A DNA stretch of 64,000 nt from Cynocephalus volans (taxonomy: Eukaryota; Chordata; Mammalia; Dermoptera; Cynocephalidae), in NCBI RefSeq assembly GCF_027409185.1, contig NC_084472.1, positions 17,346,524 through 17,410,523 of the forward strand. Reading direction: 5' to 3'. Below are positions 52,201 to 56,134 of this stretch, piece after piece; the stretch's first letter is position 1, and every line of letters starts with the position of its first letter. Below the pieces are notes generated by a model. That model was not told where the DNA came from and made no database searches. It was given only the letters and a program-made list of their open reading frames with translations. The position numbers were made by a program, and so were the translations under genes.

Positions 52201-53132
52201 TCTTGAGAAGTTTACATTCTTTTAAACATTTTAAAATCATTTTTAGCCTCCTCCTGAAGAAATAAAAACAGGTGAGGATGAAGATGAGGAAGATAATGAT
52301 GCTTTACTGAAGGAAAATGAAAGTAAGAATTGAATTTTCTTGGCTATTATTTTACAAAATTGGAAAAGAATGGGGTTCTTTGTTGAGAGGTACGTTATTT
52401 AATTTGATCTGCTTCTCAACTTCCACCATTTTATCTCACCTCTGCTTCTAACATATAGTGAGGAATTAAAAACATTGCTTAAAAAATTTAAAAATATTAC
52501 ATTTTATGCAAAATCTGGAAGTGATGGCATTTTAAAAGGGAAGGAAGATATATACATTTGGAGGCAACCCATATCTCTGTTAATTATTGGGGATTTGGGG
52601 GGGGCAGCTCATTTCATAATTATAATAGAGGCAGCAGCTGCAGCTTTATTGGTTTCATGATCATGAATGTAAAAGCAGTATTGAACCCATGGAGAATCTA
52701 AAAAAGTTTTACTTTTAAAATAAAGCTTACTGAAAGTGATTAATAAATCAATGGCCCCATGGCTTTCAGGTGTTGTATACTTAGAATTACACACGTCAAC
52801 GTACTTTGTACATAATTTATATTCTATGTCTTGTAGGTCATGATGTTCGGCGAGACAAACCTGTGACAGGGGAACAAATAGAGGTATTTGCCAACAAGCT
52901 GGGTGAACAATGGAAGACTCTGGCTCCCTACTTGGAAATGAAAGACTCAGAAATTAGGCAGATTGAGTGTGATAGTGAAGACATGAAGATGAGAGCTAAG
53001 CAGCTCCTCGTCGCCTGGCAAGATCAAGAGGGAGTTCATGCAACGCCTGAGAACCTGATTAATGCACTGAATAAATCTGGATTAAGTGACCTTGCAGAAA
53101 GTCTAACTAATGACAATGAGACAAATAGTTAG
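4232..53132 (+). CDS. THOC1: THOC1, THO complex subunit 1, complete, 21 coding exons
   Basis: THOC1 (p84/HPR1) is a nuclear scaffold subunit of the THO part of TREX, which couples transcription and splicing to mRNA export. The 21 exons listed separately join without a frame break into 1974 nt, 657 codons plus stop, the length I recall for human THOC1, and the translation matches the human protein as I remember it almost throughout. Visible landmarks are an acidic segment around residues 204-222, a bipartite basic nuclear-localisation signal at 414-430 (RKR...KK), an acidic stretch at 543-552, and a C-terminal death domain from about 570 to 653. All introns are GT-AG except intron 17 (GC-AG). 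The start is ATG 4232 in MSPTPP, inside a CpG island. Small differences from human (for example [20 protein letters not shown]) indicate a non-human ortholog. Identification by memory; I ran no alignment. Confidence 0.97.
4868..5010 (-). repeat. MIR SINE, antisense
   Basis: Matches the antisense MIR pattern 'aacgctttacacagcgcttt ... ctcatttaac ... gaagtaggctaag ... ttattatccct'. Confidence 0.55.
5440..5590 (+). repeat. hAT-Charlie non-autonomous element (MER5-like)
   Basis: Begins cagtgcttctcaagcttcag and contains ctgagattctgcatttctaa and cccaggtgatgcc, the hallmark order of this old eutherian DNA transposon. The 3' terminal repeat is degraded. Confidence 0.65.
6357..6430 (+). CDS. THOC1: THOC1 coding exon 2 (residues 19-43)
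   Basis: Begins after ctctag with KSTREALNN and ends with two bases of a Ser codon before donor GTAAGG. The intron to exon 3 is only 93 bp. Confidence 0.95.
6524..6584 (+). CDS. THOC1: THOC1 coding exon 3 (residues 43-63)
   Basis: Begins after ttaatag, completes the split Ser codon, and encodes [20 protein letters not shown]. Donor is GTAAGT and phase is 0 at the end. Confidence 0.95.
7262..7400 (+). repeat. MIR SINE fragment
   Basis: Core 'ttgggcaggttactttgctt ... tgagcttcactttgatttgt' in MIR order, intron 3. Confidence 0.5.
7610..7691. mobile_element. 82-bp mariner-type MITE, copy 1
   Basis: Inverted termini GGAGGGTACATCAAAAAGTT and its mirror at the right end enclose only about 25 bp, so the whole element folds as one hairpin. 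It is flanked by TA at 7608-7609 and 7692-7693, the Tc1/mariner target duplication. Intron 3, transcribed with THOC1. Confidence 0.8.
7887..7953 (+). CDS. THOC1: THOC1 coding exon 4 (residues 64-86)
   Basis: Begins after ttggtag with [19 protein letters not shown] and ends with one base of Gly86 before GTAAGT. Confidence 0.95.
8170..8830. repeat. L2-like / CR1-class interspersed repeat
   Basis: Starts with tcattcagtaaatatttatt and 'gagcatctactatatgcctg', then a purine-rich tract typical of L2-related sequence. Family assignment is tentative; open frames on the minus strand here are not genes. Confidence 0.45.
9656..9737. mobile_element. 82-bp mariner-type MITE, copy 2
   Basis: Same inverted termini (ctcaaaaagttcgtggaaa and tttccatgaactttttgaag arms) with the internal part inverted relative to copy 1, flanked by TA (9654-9655, 9738-9739). 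Intron 4. Confidence 0.75.
10071..10205 (+). repeat. hAT-Charlie (MER5-like) fragment
   Basis: tagtggttcccatatctgcc and tgactcagaatctttggcaa follow the MER5-like order; ends degraded. Intron 4. Confidence 0.45.
10290..10570. repeat. CR1/L3-like old repeat
   Basis: The run 'cacagaatctaagtgttgtt ... gactttagaggtccagtc ... tgttgagttgaaatctgctg' resembles the old CR1/L3-class mammalian repeat. Tentative. Confidence 0.4.
10920..11205. repeat. Old L1-like fragment
   Basis: The closing 'ttttcacttaacatcatatcataagcattt' style sequence (read in pieces) resembles old LINE 3' sequence. Family not certain. Confidence 0.4.
11212..11460 (+). repeat. MIR SINE, nearly full length
   Basis: Clear MIR: gtggagccagactgcctggg, ctctaccacttactggctct, gtgatcttgggcgagttatt and ctcagttttcccatttttat in order. 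Lies 213 bp before exon 5. Confidence 0.85.
11673..11791 (+). CDS. THOC1: THOC1 coding exon 5 (residues 86-125)
   Basis: Acceptor cttgaag has a weak polypyrimidine tract. The exon encodes [20 protein letters not shown] and continues to WKS, ending in phase 0 at donor GTAAGT. Confidence 0.94.
12253..12301 (+). CDS. THOC1: THOC1 coding exon 6 (residues 126-142)
   Basis: A 49-nt exon after atttcag encoding [16 protein letters not shown] plus one base of Asp142; donor GTAAGT. Too short to stand out as an ORF. Confidence 0.94.
12419..12576 (-). mobile_element. tRNA-Ile-like composite SINE, antisense
   Basis: Antisense copy with T-rich tail at left, then gaccggcactcagccagtg, the stem ctatataggatccgaacccg and the GC-rich head. 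Perfect 15-bp target duplications (AGTACCTTTATTTTT) at 12404-12418 and 12577-12591 prove retroposition. Sits in the 583-bp intron 6 of THOC1. Confidence 0.9.
12885..12980 (+). CDS. THOC1: THOC1 coding exon 7 (residues 142-174)
   Basis: After ttgttag, encodes [19 protein letters not shown] through PLSEKS and one base of Gly174; donor GTATGC. A minus-strand SINE sits about 310 bp upstream in intron 6. Confidence 0.95.
13538..13690 (+). repeat. MIR fragment
   Basis: tttgcctcagttttcccttc followed by 'gttgtgaggattaaatgaat', the MIR 3' order. Intron 7. Confidence 0.5.
13700..14960 (-). repeat. L1M-type LINE, inter-ORF/5' region, antisense
   Basis: Antisense of the old L1 segment: 'tttcaatagatacaagattc', 'gggtttctttttattcatcc', 'tgggatttgtgggcatcttg'. 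It is the mirror of the kind of sequence found in sense at 26.8-27.1 kb. Intron 7. Confidence 0.55.
15590..16545 (-). repeat. L1ME-like 3' UTR, antisense
   Basis: Shows the known antisense order: 'gttaacatcttatataagtg', 'ctccaggatctgacattgta', 'ttttgtagaatgtccttcaa', 'ggaagaagaccacagaggtg', 'gtaaagttactctttttccc'. Intron 7. Confidence 0.65.
17211..17293 (+). CDS. THOC1: THOC1 coding exon 8 (residues 174-201)
   Basis: Preceded by a strong T-tract and aatag. Encodes [19 protein letters not shown] through LGQK; donor GTGAGG, phase 0. Confidence 0.95.
17400..18375 (-). repeat. Old L1 3' region, antisense, with local duplication
   Basis: Segment 17760-18370 has the antisense L1 hallmark 'tactgccaccagtggcac', 'attgcctcttcatgccattt'. 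The left part carries the tandem duplication annotated separately. Intron 8. Confidence 0.55.
17502..17735. repeat. Imperfect tandem duplication, unit about 131 bp
   Basis: Copy 1 (17502-17627) and copy 2 (17633-17735) both run tgtactttct...ttaa...attggttga...ttcatta.acagaatac.tattatttctgtaa...cattcataatattct...tttaacctta...ggactttttgtgt. Copy 1 has an extra 17-bp insertion repeating tattatttct. Confidence 0.8.
18381..18464. mobile_element. 84-bp mariner-type MITE, copy 3
   Basis: Caagagcacttcagaaagttc at the left and the near-mirror gaacttgttgaagaccccttg at the right, flanked by TA at 18379-18380 and 18465-18466. Intron 8. Confidence 0.75.
18753..18826 (+). CDS. THOC1: THOC1 coding exon 9 (residues 202-226)
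   Basis: Encodes [20 protein letters not shown] and continues to APTT, a strongly acidic segment, ending with two bases of a Cys codon; donor GTGAGT. Confidence 0.95.
18827..20261. other. THOC1: THOC1 intron 9, 5' part
   Basis: Apart from the MIR above I recognise nothing. Overlapping open frames on both strands at 19057-19453 share no family with known proteins and are probably chance. Confidence 0.4.
19480..19710 (+). repeat. MIR SINE
   Basis: Core 'tagtcatgtgacttttggca agtttcttaacctccct' and 'gttgaaaggattgaataag' in MIR order. Intron 9. Confidence 0.6.
20272..20442 (+). mobile_element. tRNA-Ile-like composite SINE
   Basis: Head gggccgaccccgtggcacac, B-box-like ggttcggatcc, 'cactggctgagtaccggtca', gaaaaagac and an A-rich (TAA/TAAA) tail. 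Target duplication ATGAAGTTTT at 20262-20271 and 20443-20452. Confidence 0.9.
20443..23060. other. THOC1: THOC1 intron 9, middle
   Basis: Contains a truncated SINE (21021-21089) and a C-rich stretch; otherwise A/T-rich with nothing recognised. Confidence 0.4.
21021..21089 (+). mobile_element. 5'-truncated tRNA-Ile-like SINE
   Basis: Starts in the anticodon arm at acaccaaggtccagggttca, then atccctgcaccggccagc and a C-rich tail. Possible short duplication aaaggac at both sides. Confidence 0.65.
23060..23520. repeat. Old interspersed repeat, family not assigned
   Basis: The order 'gtttaaacaacatagaagtt', 'agggacccaggtttcttctg', 'ctagccagcaggaagggaaa', 'gtaatcacatgcca' is that of a common mammalian repeat I cannot name with certainty. 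Intron 9. Confidence 0.4.
23695..23803 (+). CDS. THOC1: THOC1 coding exon 10 (residues 226-262)
   Basis: After tattag, encodes [19 protein letters not shown] through SWKTFLK; donor GTGAGT, phase 0. Confidence 0.95.
24097..24308 (+). repeat. hAT-Charlie non-autonomous element
   Basis: Terminal repeats caggggtccacaaact and the mirror accagcccctg; internal 'tttattggaatacacccatg', 'gccacaaagcctgaaatact', 'cctttacagaaaaagttta'. Same family as the copies at 36163, 38713 and 53558. Intron 10. Confidence 0.75.
24931..25062 (+). CDS. THOC1: THOC1 coding exon 11 (residues 263-306)
   Basis: After tttgcag, encodes [19 protein letters not shown] through FLTSEK (44 codons). Donor GTATAA is weaker than its neighbours and opens the 15.2-kb intron 11. 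Confidence 0.95.
25105..25132. repeat. Uninterrupted 28-T run
   Basis: Homopolymer 42 bp after the exon 11 donor; prone to length variation. No SINE body is attached to it. Confidence 0.9.
25510..27475 (+). repeat. Old L1, 5'/inter-ORF region
   Basis: Sense order of an L1M-type element: 'gcaggattaaa'-like joins, 'agacagtggagaaatattaa agtgctgag', 'cagaaagaaggaaattgaac', ending 'aggaagggaggaaaaaaaca'. Probably the left part of the L1 that resumes at 33010. Intron 11. Confidence 0.6.
27541..27681 (-). repeat. Probable 3' LTR remnant of the ERV
   Basis: Shares aattccatt.gtt, aaagcag, gagaagctta.aactta, then gaattta..aa.gaat and catgta.t with 32850-32995, about two thirds identical by eye. Carries an inserted A-run at 27616-27632. 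Confidence 0.5.
29700..30380 (-). pseudogene. Retroviral integrase remnant (ERV pol)
   Basis: In the minus strand a zinc-finger-like Cys-x2-Cys piece is followed by a core block with FSGW and AAYP, then a VE...N...LKN block, then LGLSPSEIL, in the order of gammaretroviral integrases. The aspartate expected just before the core FSGW block is replaced, and stops and frameshifts interrupt the rest, so it cannot be active. Confidence 0.75.
32850..32995 (-). repeat. Probable 5' LTR remnant of the ERV
   Basis: Partner of 27541-27681 in the same orientation. The LTR probably extends left to about 32550, including the minus-strand AATAAA at 32620. Confidence 0.5.
33010..36162 (+). repeat. Old L1 ORF2 region (endonuclease to reverse transcriptase and beyond)
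   Basis: Sense L1 ORF2 sequence with stops throughout: 'aaaaactgatggatcagaca', 'acacatggaacattcacaaa', 'ctaggtcataaagggagtct', 'agattacag', 'ggatcttgaatcaatatcc'-like joins, and 'acaaagcaatgaaaatgggt' at the right. Intron 11. Confidence 0.75.
36163..36366 (+). mobile_element. hAT-Charlie element inserted in L1
   Basis: Starts cagggatcagcaaatctgac, ends cttgccaatccgtg. An 8-bp target duplication (AACTAGAG at 36155-36162, AACTAGAT at 36367-36374) and L1 sequence on both sides show insertion into the L1. Confidence 0.85.
36367..36790 (+). repeat. L1 3' end after the hAT insertion
   Basis: Continues the interrupted L1: 'agatagagccatgtgtatta', 'agtgctgtgtgaaaacagcg', 'gcagagtaatgcatacagtg'. Confidence 0.65.
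36791..38712. other. THOC1: THOC1 intron 11, right part, mostly unassigned
   Basis: Purine-rich sequence around 37650-38340 resembles an old interspersed repeat, but I cannot name it. No coding sequence seen. Confidence 0.4.
38713..38886 (+). repeat. hAT-Charlie fragment
   Basis: 'ggccaaatctggcccactgc', a T-run, then 'cacaaagcctaaaatatttt' and 'aaaaagtttgctgatccc' in the order of the copies at 24097 and 36163. Confidence 0.65.
38887..40259. other. THOC1: Right end of intron 11
   Basis: No repeat or gene recognised; a GT-rich tract (about 40229-40243) precedes exon 12. Confidence 0.4.
40260..40360 (+). CDS. THOC1: THOC1 coding exon 12 (residues 307-340)
   Basis: After a GT-rich tract and gagtag, encodes [20 protein letters not shown] through QVKFK and two bases of Ser340; donor GTAAGT. 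Confidence 0.95.
41095..41340 (+). repeat. MIR SINE
   Basis: Core 'gactttggagtcagaccta', 'gtggccttgggcacatcatt', 'gtaaagtgctcagatcctag' in MIR order. Intron 12. Confidence 0.7.
41799..41865 (+). CDS. THOC1: THOC1 coding exon 13 (residues 340-362)
   Basis: After ttccctag, encodes [19 protein letters not shown] and SVYQ; donor GTAAGT, phase 0. Confidence 0.95.
42064..42114 (+). CDS. THOC1: THOC1 coding exon 14 (residues 363-379)
   Basis: A 51-nt exon encoding [17 protein letters not shown]; donor GTATGT. The next intron is only 84 bp. Confidence 0.95.
42199..42269 (+). CDS. THOC1: THOC1 coding exon 15 (residues 380-403)
   Basis: After tttcccag, encodes [20 protein letters not shown] and VKE, ending with two bases of Arg403; donor GTAAAT. 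Confidence 0.95.
42690..42785 (+). CDS. THOC1: THOC1 coding exon 16 (residues 403-435), nuclear-localisation signal
   Basis: Encodes [19 protein letters not shown] through KKILMG and two bases of Asn435. The two basic clusters, RKR at 414-416 and KGPSKK at 425-430, form the bipartite nuclear-localisation signal known for this protein. Donor GTAGGT. Confidence 0.95.
43360..43425 (+). CDS. THOC1: THOC1 coding exon 17 (residues 435-457), GC donor
   Basis: After ttttgtag, encodes [20 protein letters not shown] and ET, ending with two bases of Arg457. The only donor that keeps the frame is AAG/GCAAGT, a GC-AG intron with otherwise perfect consensus. Confidence 0.94.
43490..45256 (+). repeat. Old L1, 5'/inter-ORF region
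   Basis: Same kind of sequence as 25.5-27.5 kb: 'agaaagtatcaacccagaat tctgtaaac', 'aaactaaaattgtacgaatc', 'agaaaggaggagtaaatcat'. Left part of the L1 that resumes at 45889. Intron 17. Confidence 0.6.
45257..45888 (-). mobile_element. Probable solo LTR, antisense, inside L1
   Basis: On the minus strand it begins TGTGGAGGATACTAAC and ends CATTACACA, about 632 bp. It holds an AATAAA (45400-45405, minus strand) and a tandem pair of about 36 bp (ttgttgtt..a.atatg.tgaggaa..tgct) in the U3-like part. L1 sequence lies on both sides. No clean target duplication seen, so the ends are approximate. Confidence 0.55.
45966..46027 (+). mobile_element. 5'-truncated tRNA-Ile-like SINE
   Basis: ttataacaccaaggtcaagg, gttcagatccctgaactggc and an A-run. 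Target duplication GCACAAAACA at 45956-45965 and 46028-46037. Confidence 0.8.
46206..46383 (+). mobile_element. tRNA-Ile-like dimeric SINE
   Basis: ggggccggccctgtggctca, ggttcggatcctatataggg, then a second unit 'cactggctgagcgaggtgca' and 'aagccaagggttgcaatccc', with an (AAAAT)n tail. Inserted in the L1 of intron 17. Confidence 0.85.
47642..47724. mobile_element. Mariner-type MITE, copy 4, inside L1
   Basis: cgagagtacttcaaaaagtt at left and gaacttttgaagtatcctcc at right, TA at 47640-47641. L1 sequence continues on both sides, so the MITE is younger than the L1. Confidence 0.75.
48437..48520 (+). CDS. THOC1: THOC1 coding exon 18 (residues 457-485)
   Basis: After gcccag, encodes [19 protein letters not shown] through SEY and two bases of Lys485; donor GTAAGT. 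Confidence 0.95.
48840..49110. repeat. L2-like fragment
   Basis: 'cattccactgaaatagctct tgctgaggtcacc' and 'gacctctcagcatttgcc' are typical of L2. Intron 18. Confidence 0.5.
49140..49380 (+). repeat. MIR SINE
   Basis: Core 'ctctgccacttactggctag', 'tgcctctttcttcatttgtt', 'acagggctgttctgaagatt' in MIR order. Intron 18. Confidence 0.7.
49420..49895 (+). repeat. L2-like LINE fragment
   Basis: C/T-rich sequence with 'ctccaagctctttcccttca', 'ctcactggctcacttgct' in the manner of L2 ends. Overlapping open frames on both strands are artefacts. Confidence 0.45.
49906..50098 (-). repeat. MIR SINE, antisense
   Basis: Antisense MIR: 'tacggaaactgaagcacgga', 'ttagtaaatggcagagccag', 'cttcactacagtgttattct gcctc'. 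Confidence 0.7.
50099..51239. other. THOC1: THOC1 intron 18, right part
   Basis: No repeat or gene recognised. An open frame near 50461-50760 is T-rich and has no recognisable family. Confidence 0.4.
51240..51387 (+). CDS. THOC1: THOC1 coding exon 19 (residues 485-534)
   Basis: After tgccacag, encodes [19 protein letters not shown] through IKLAKELP; donor GTAAGT, phase 0. Confidence 0.95.
51762..51854 (-). mobile_element. tRNA-Ile-like monomeric SINE, antisense
   Basis: T-run, then ggtggctggctggtatgggg, atccaaacccttgaccttgg, 'gaccaactgagctaactggc' and cagccc: the complement of a one-unit tRNA-Ile-like SINE. Intron 19. Confidence 0.85.
52247..52322 (+). CDS. THOC1: THOC1 coding exon 20 (residues 535-560), acidic patch
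   Basis: After ttttag, encodes [20 protein letters not shown] and LKENE plus one base of Ser560; donor GTAAGA. An internal ACAG/GTGAGG at 52271/52272 is a good alternative donor that would keep the frame. Confidence 0.95.
52837..53132 (+). CDS. THOC1: THOC1 coding exon 21 (residues 560-657), death domain and stop
   Basis: After cttgtag, encodes [20 protein letters not shown] and continues to TNDNETNS and TAG. This exon holds the death domain (about residues 570-653), recognisable by [18 protein letters not shown] and [12 protein letters not shown]-rich run of about 22 bases follows the stop directly. Confidence 0.96.
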
Positions 53133-53227
53133 CTTTTTTTTTTTTTTTTTTTTTTATTTTATTAAAACTGTGTTAAGATTTTGTTACCAAGCAGCATTTG
53201 ATAAGAGGTCCACTGGTTTTGGTAAAC

Positions 53228-53233
53228 AATAAA
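53228..53233 (+). terminator. THOC1: THOC1 poly(A) signal AATAAA (proximal)
   Basis: Canonical hexamer 96 nt after the THOC1 stop, followed about 25-40 nt later by a GT-rich stretch (gttggctggtgct), the normal layout of a cleavage site. It gives a short 3' UTR. Confidence 0.75.
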
Positions 53234-53383
53234 CATTTTTATAACAATTGTACAGTTGGCTGGTGCTCCAAGAACAACAGAACACATACTGGCTCAAACC
53301 TCGGGGTCTGGGGTGATGGGAGGGTGGGTTCGGAAGATAGCCAAAATGAAGTGACCTCAGCATCACAAAATATATTTTTGTTG

Positions 53384-53399
53384 AATAAATGTATTTATT
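53384..53399. terminator. Back-to-back AATAAA signals, distal THOC1 and possible USP14 end
   Basis: AATAAA on the + strand at 53384-53389 and AATAAA on the - strand at 53394-53399 lie within 16 bp in a nearly palindromic A/T block. The first could serve a longer THOC1 transcript and the second a long USP14 3' UTR. A GT-rich stretch (tttgtgatgctgag) follows the minus-strand signal on its own strand. Confidence 0.5.
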
Positions 53400-55982
53400 T
53401 ATGAAGTTAAATAAGTGATATTTAGGGAAATGTTTCCTATACCAAATTATTTTCCTTCATGCTGTTAGTAGTTGTTATAAAATGTAGCTACTCTGAAATC
53501 CCAAAATAACACTTTCTGAAACCATGACTGCTCTAATCTCACTTTTTCAGCTTTACGCAGAGGATTGGCAAACAGTTTGCTCGCCATGTTTCTATAATTA
53601 ACATTTTACCTGTGCCAAGCCATGCTTACTTGTCTGTGACTCCTGTTGAACTACAACAAAAAGTTAAGCAGTTGCAACAGACACCTTATGTTTCCTATCT
53701 GGCCCATTATAAAAATGTTTGCCAACCTCCAACATGGTGTAGAGTCTAAAACCTTGCTCTTCTAGCCTAACAAAAATTACTTTTGACCTCTCAGGTCTTT
53801 CAGTTACCTCCTCGGATTATTGTGAAGTTCAAATGAGATGTACGTGAAAGCTACCTGCACACAGCAAAGCACAATGTAGTGACTGCTGAAGTTAGTACCA
53901 TCTACTCGTCCTCTTCCCACCCAAGCATTTTCCTATAGGGTGCTCAGATTAGGTCGCTGTTATTTTTAATCCTGAAGAAGGGCAACTGACTGCATATTAT
54001 AATGTAAATGCTCTTGGGGCCTAACTTCACTAGCCAACGAGTGATCTGGCATGGCTCAAATGCTGACATGGTCTCAGGGTTAGTGGCACAGCATATAAGG
54101 CACATTCAGGAAACAAGATTTATTTTTTTTTGTCTACTCTCCCTTCTCAAAGGCCTTACATGCAAGGCTGAATTATAAAATAGCCTTATTAGTTTAAAAC
54201 ACTGGTATATATCCAATTTCTACATTAAAAATTTCTTTGGAATAATGCTTTAGATCAGATCAAATGAAATCAACCTTTTTATAATGATGATGAGGAATTA
54301 CACAATTTTTAAACTTTTAATACATTCCATACAAGACCTGCTCTAGTAGCTACAGCATCCAGCAAGTCAAAATCTGAATTCTAATTGCTAAATTTATGTC
54401 CTCATAAAATTGTTCTGACCAAATAAGACAATAAAAAAGACTGAGAAGTGACAGGCATCTTACAAACGAATCATTAAAGTTCTTAGGTCTCATCCTCCCC
54501 ATTCTATTCTTCATTCCCCCTCCCAAAGTAAAAAATTGCCAATAGTCAAATTTTAGATGACGAAGCTATTTACAAATTCCCTAAAATACTTATTTTATCC
54601 CCTAGTCATCTCAGATTACATCACACTGCGCAGGTTTGAGAGGAAAATGGCTGTCATTCTCTAGGCATCTAATAGCAGTATTGTGCTCTGCAGAGCAATA
54701 GAACAACATAGGCAAAGATAGAGCTGTCATGATAATCCCCAACATTATTATAAATACCTAACTGAAAGAAAACCAGAGAAAAATTAATATTCCTTCATTT
54801 ATCCTTTCCCTAGCAGTCAAGGTTCCTGAAACGAAGATGAGTAATTGACTAATTAGAACGTATTAGAATGTAAAAAACCTATCATAGTCAAATGCCTCAT
54901 ACTCTTGGTGTTTTCTCCCATCACTGTTAAAGCCACTGATACTAAGATTTTAGGAATCAACAGGAGAGTAAAAGCAAACACCAACTGAGCCAAAGAACAA
55001 ATCTGACTAATAACATTACTGCATTTAGCATCCAAAGAAACCCATTACTTTTACAACTCTATTTCTTTTTAAGTGGAAATGGGCAAAGAAGATATTTTAA
55101 AATGGATGCATATAACAGCACAGTAAAATTAACCATCTGCAGAAATTGTGTAGTATTAAACATAGCTGAATCTTTAGCCAAGCTACAACACGCAAAAGAC
55201 CAAAGACTTGAGGTCGAAAGCTGTTAATCCCTCTTTTTTTTTATTTCTTATTAAATAACCTCATTTTCTAAAAATAAGCAACCAGAGCTTGTCAACATTT
55301 TTTTAAGGTTCGTTACTACAAAACCATTGCAAAGTTGAATGTACAAACCATAGTACATCAGAGAGAGACACAATAATAAATGTATAATCAAATACTATTA
55401 TTGATCACAATTTATTTTAAAGTCATGAAAAGCCAGCAACAGTCAAGCTGGACAAATACTTGATTGTGTCCATGTTTCCATGGGATGTGGACAGCAGCAC
55501 TGAGTTACGCAATGAGGGCATCATTTCCTTTTCCACCTTCCTGGGAAAACTTGTTAGATAAGGCAAAGGATGGACAGCTACCGAATGGTGGTTTGAACCA
55601 TGCAAGAACAAAGAATATGGAACAGGTGTGCAAAAACCATCTGACTGCTCAATTTTGGGCTGAAAAGGGCAGGGAGGAAAATTATCACAGAAGGAAATGG
55701 TTCAAGGGCATTCCAACTCAGAAATTTTAAAAATTAATGCAAGAAATAAGCATTTAAAAAATGTTTTTCTGCCACCTTTATATAGGGCAGCACAATCCAA
55801 AGGTGATTTTCTCTTTCCTGTAATTTTTAGGTTGATGCACGGAGTGGTCTGCTTCTGCCCTCTTCTGTCCCACAGAGGGGAAACATAAAACCACCTAAAT
55901 ATCTCCCCCTAAAGCTCTGGATTATAGAAATAATCAACAAATAACATTTATTTCACACCTGCATAAATAGCTAGAATGAAGA
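53400..55982 (-). other. USP14: Probable USP14 3' UTR and gene-tail interval
   Basis: No coding potential. Minus-strand AATAAA hexamers occur at 55947-55952, 55411-55416, 54119-54124 and 53394-53399, so several 3' ends are possible. A hAT-type element (53558-53730) and a MIR-like piece (53780-53890) lie at the THOC1 end; the rest is A/T-rich with no repeat I can name. Confidence 0.5.
53558..53730 (+). repeat. hAT-Charlie fragment at the gene-tail interval
   Basis: cagaggattggcaaacagtt at left and 'aaaatgtttgccaacctcc' at right with a degraded interior, as in the copies at 24097 and 36163. Confidence 0.6.
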
Positions 55983-56134
55983 TTACTGTTCACTTTCCTC
56001 TTCCATTATTTCAACTCTGCGAGGCCCATAGAGTAAAACATAAGCAATATGCCAGTCTCCACCACCAGAAAGCCGCAAGATATCTTCTGGTGTTACAATG
56101 CTGACCTTATCATCATCAAACTTAATCCATTCAC
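55983..56134 (-). CDS. USP14: USP14 exon 16 (residues about 445-494) and stop
   Basis: After atctag: completes codon 445 as GGT (Gly), then EWIKFDDDKVSIVTPEDIL through GGGDWHIAYVLLYGPRR to EEESEQ and TAA. Catalytic Asp451 is the first Asp of FDDD. Confidence 0.95.
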
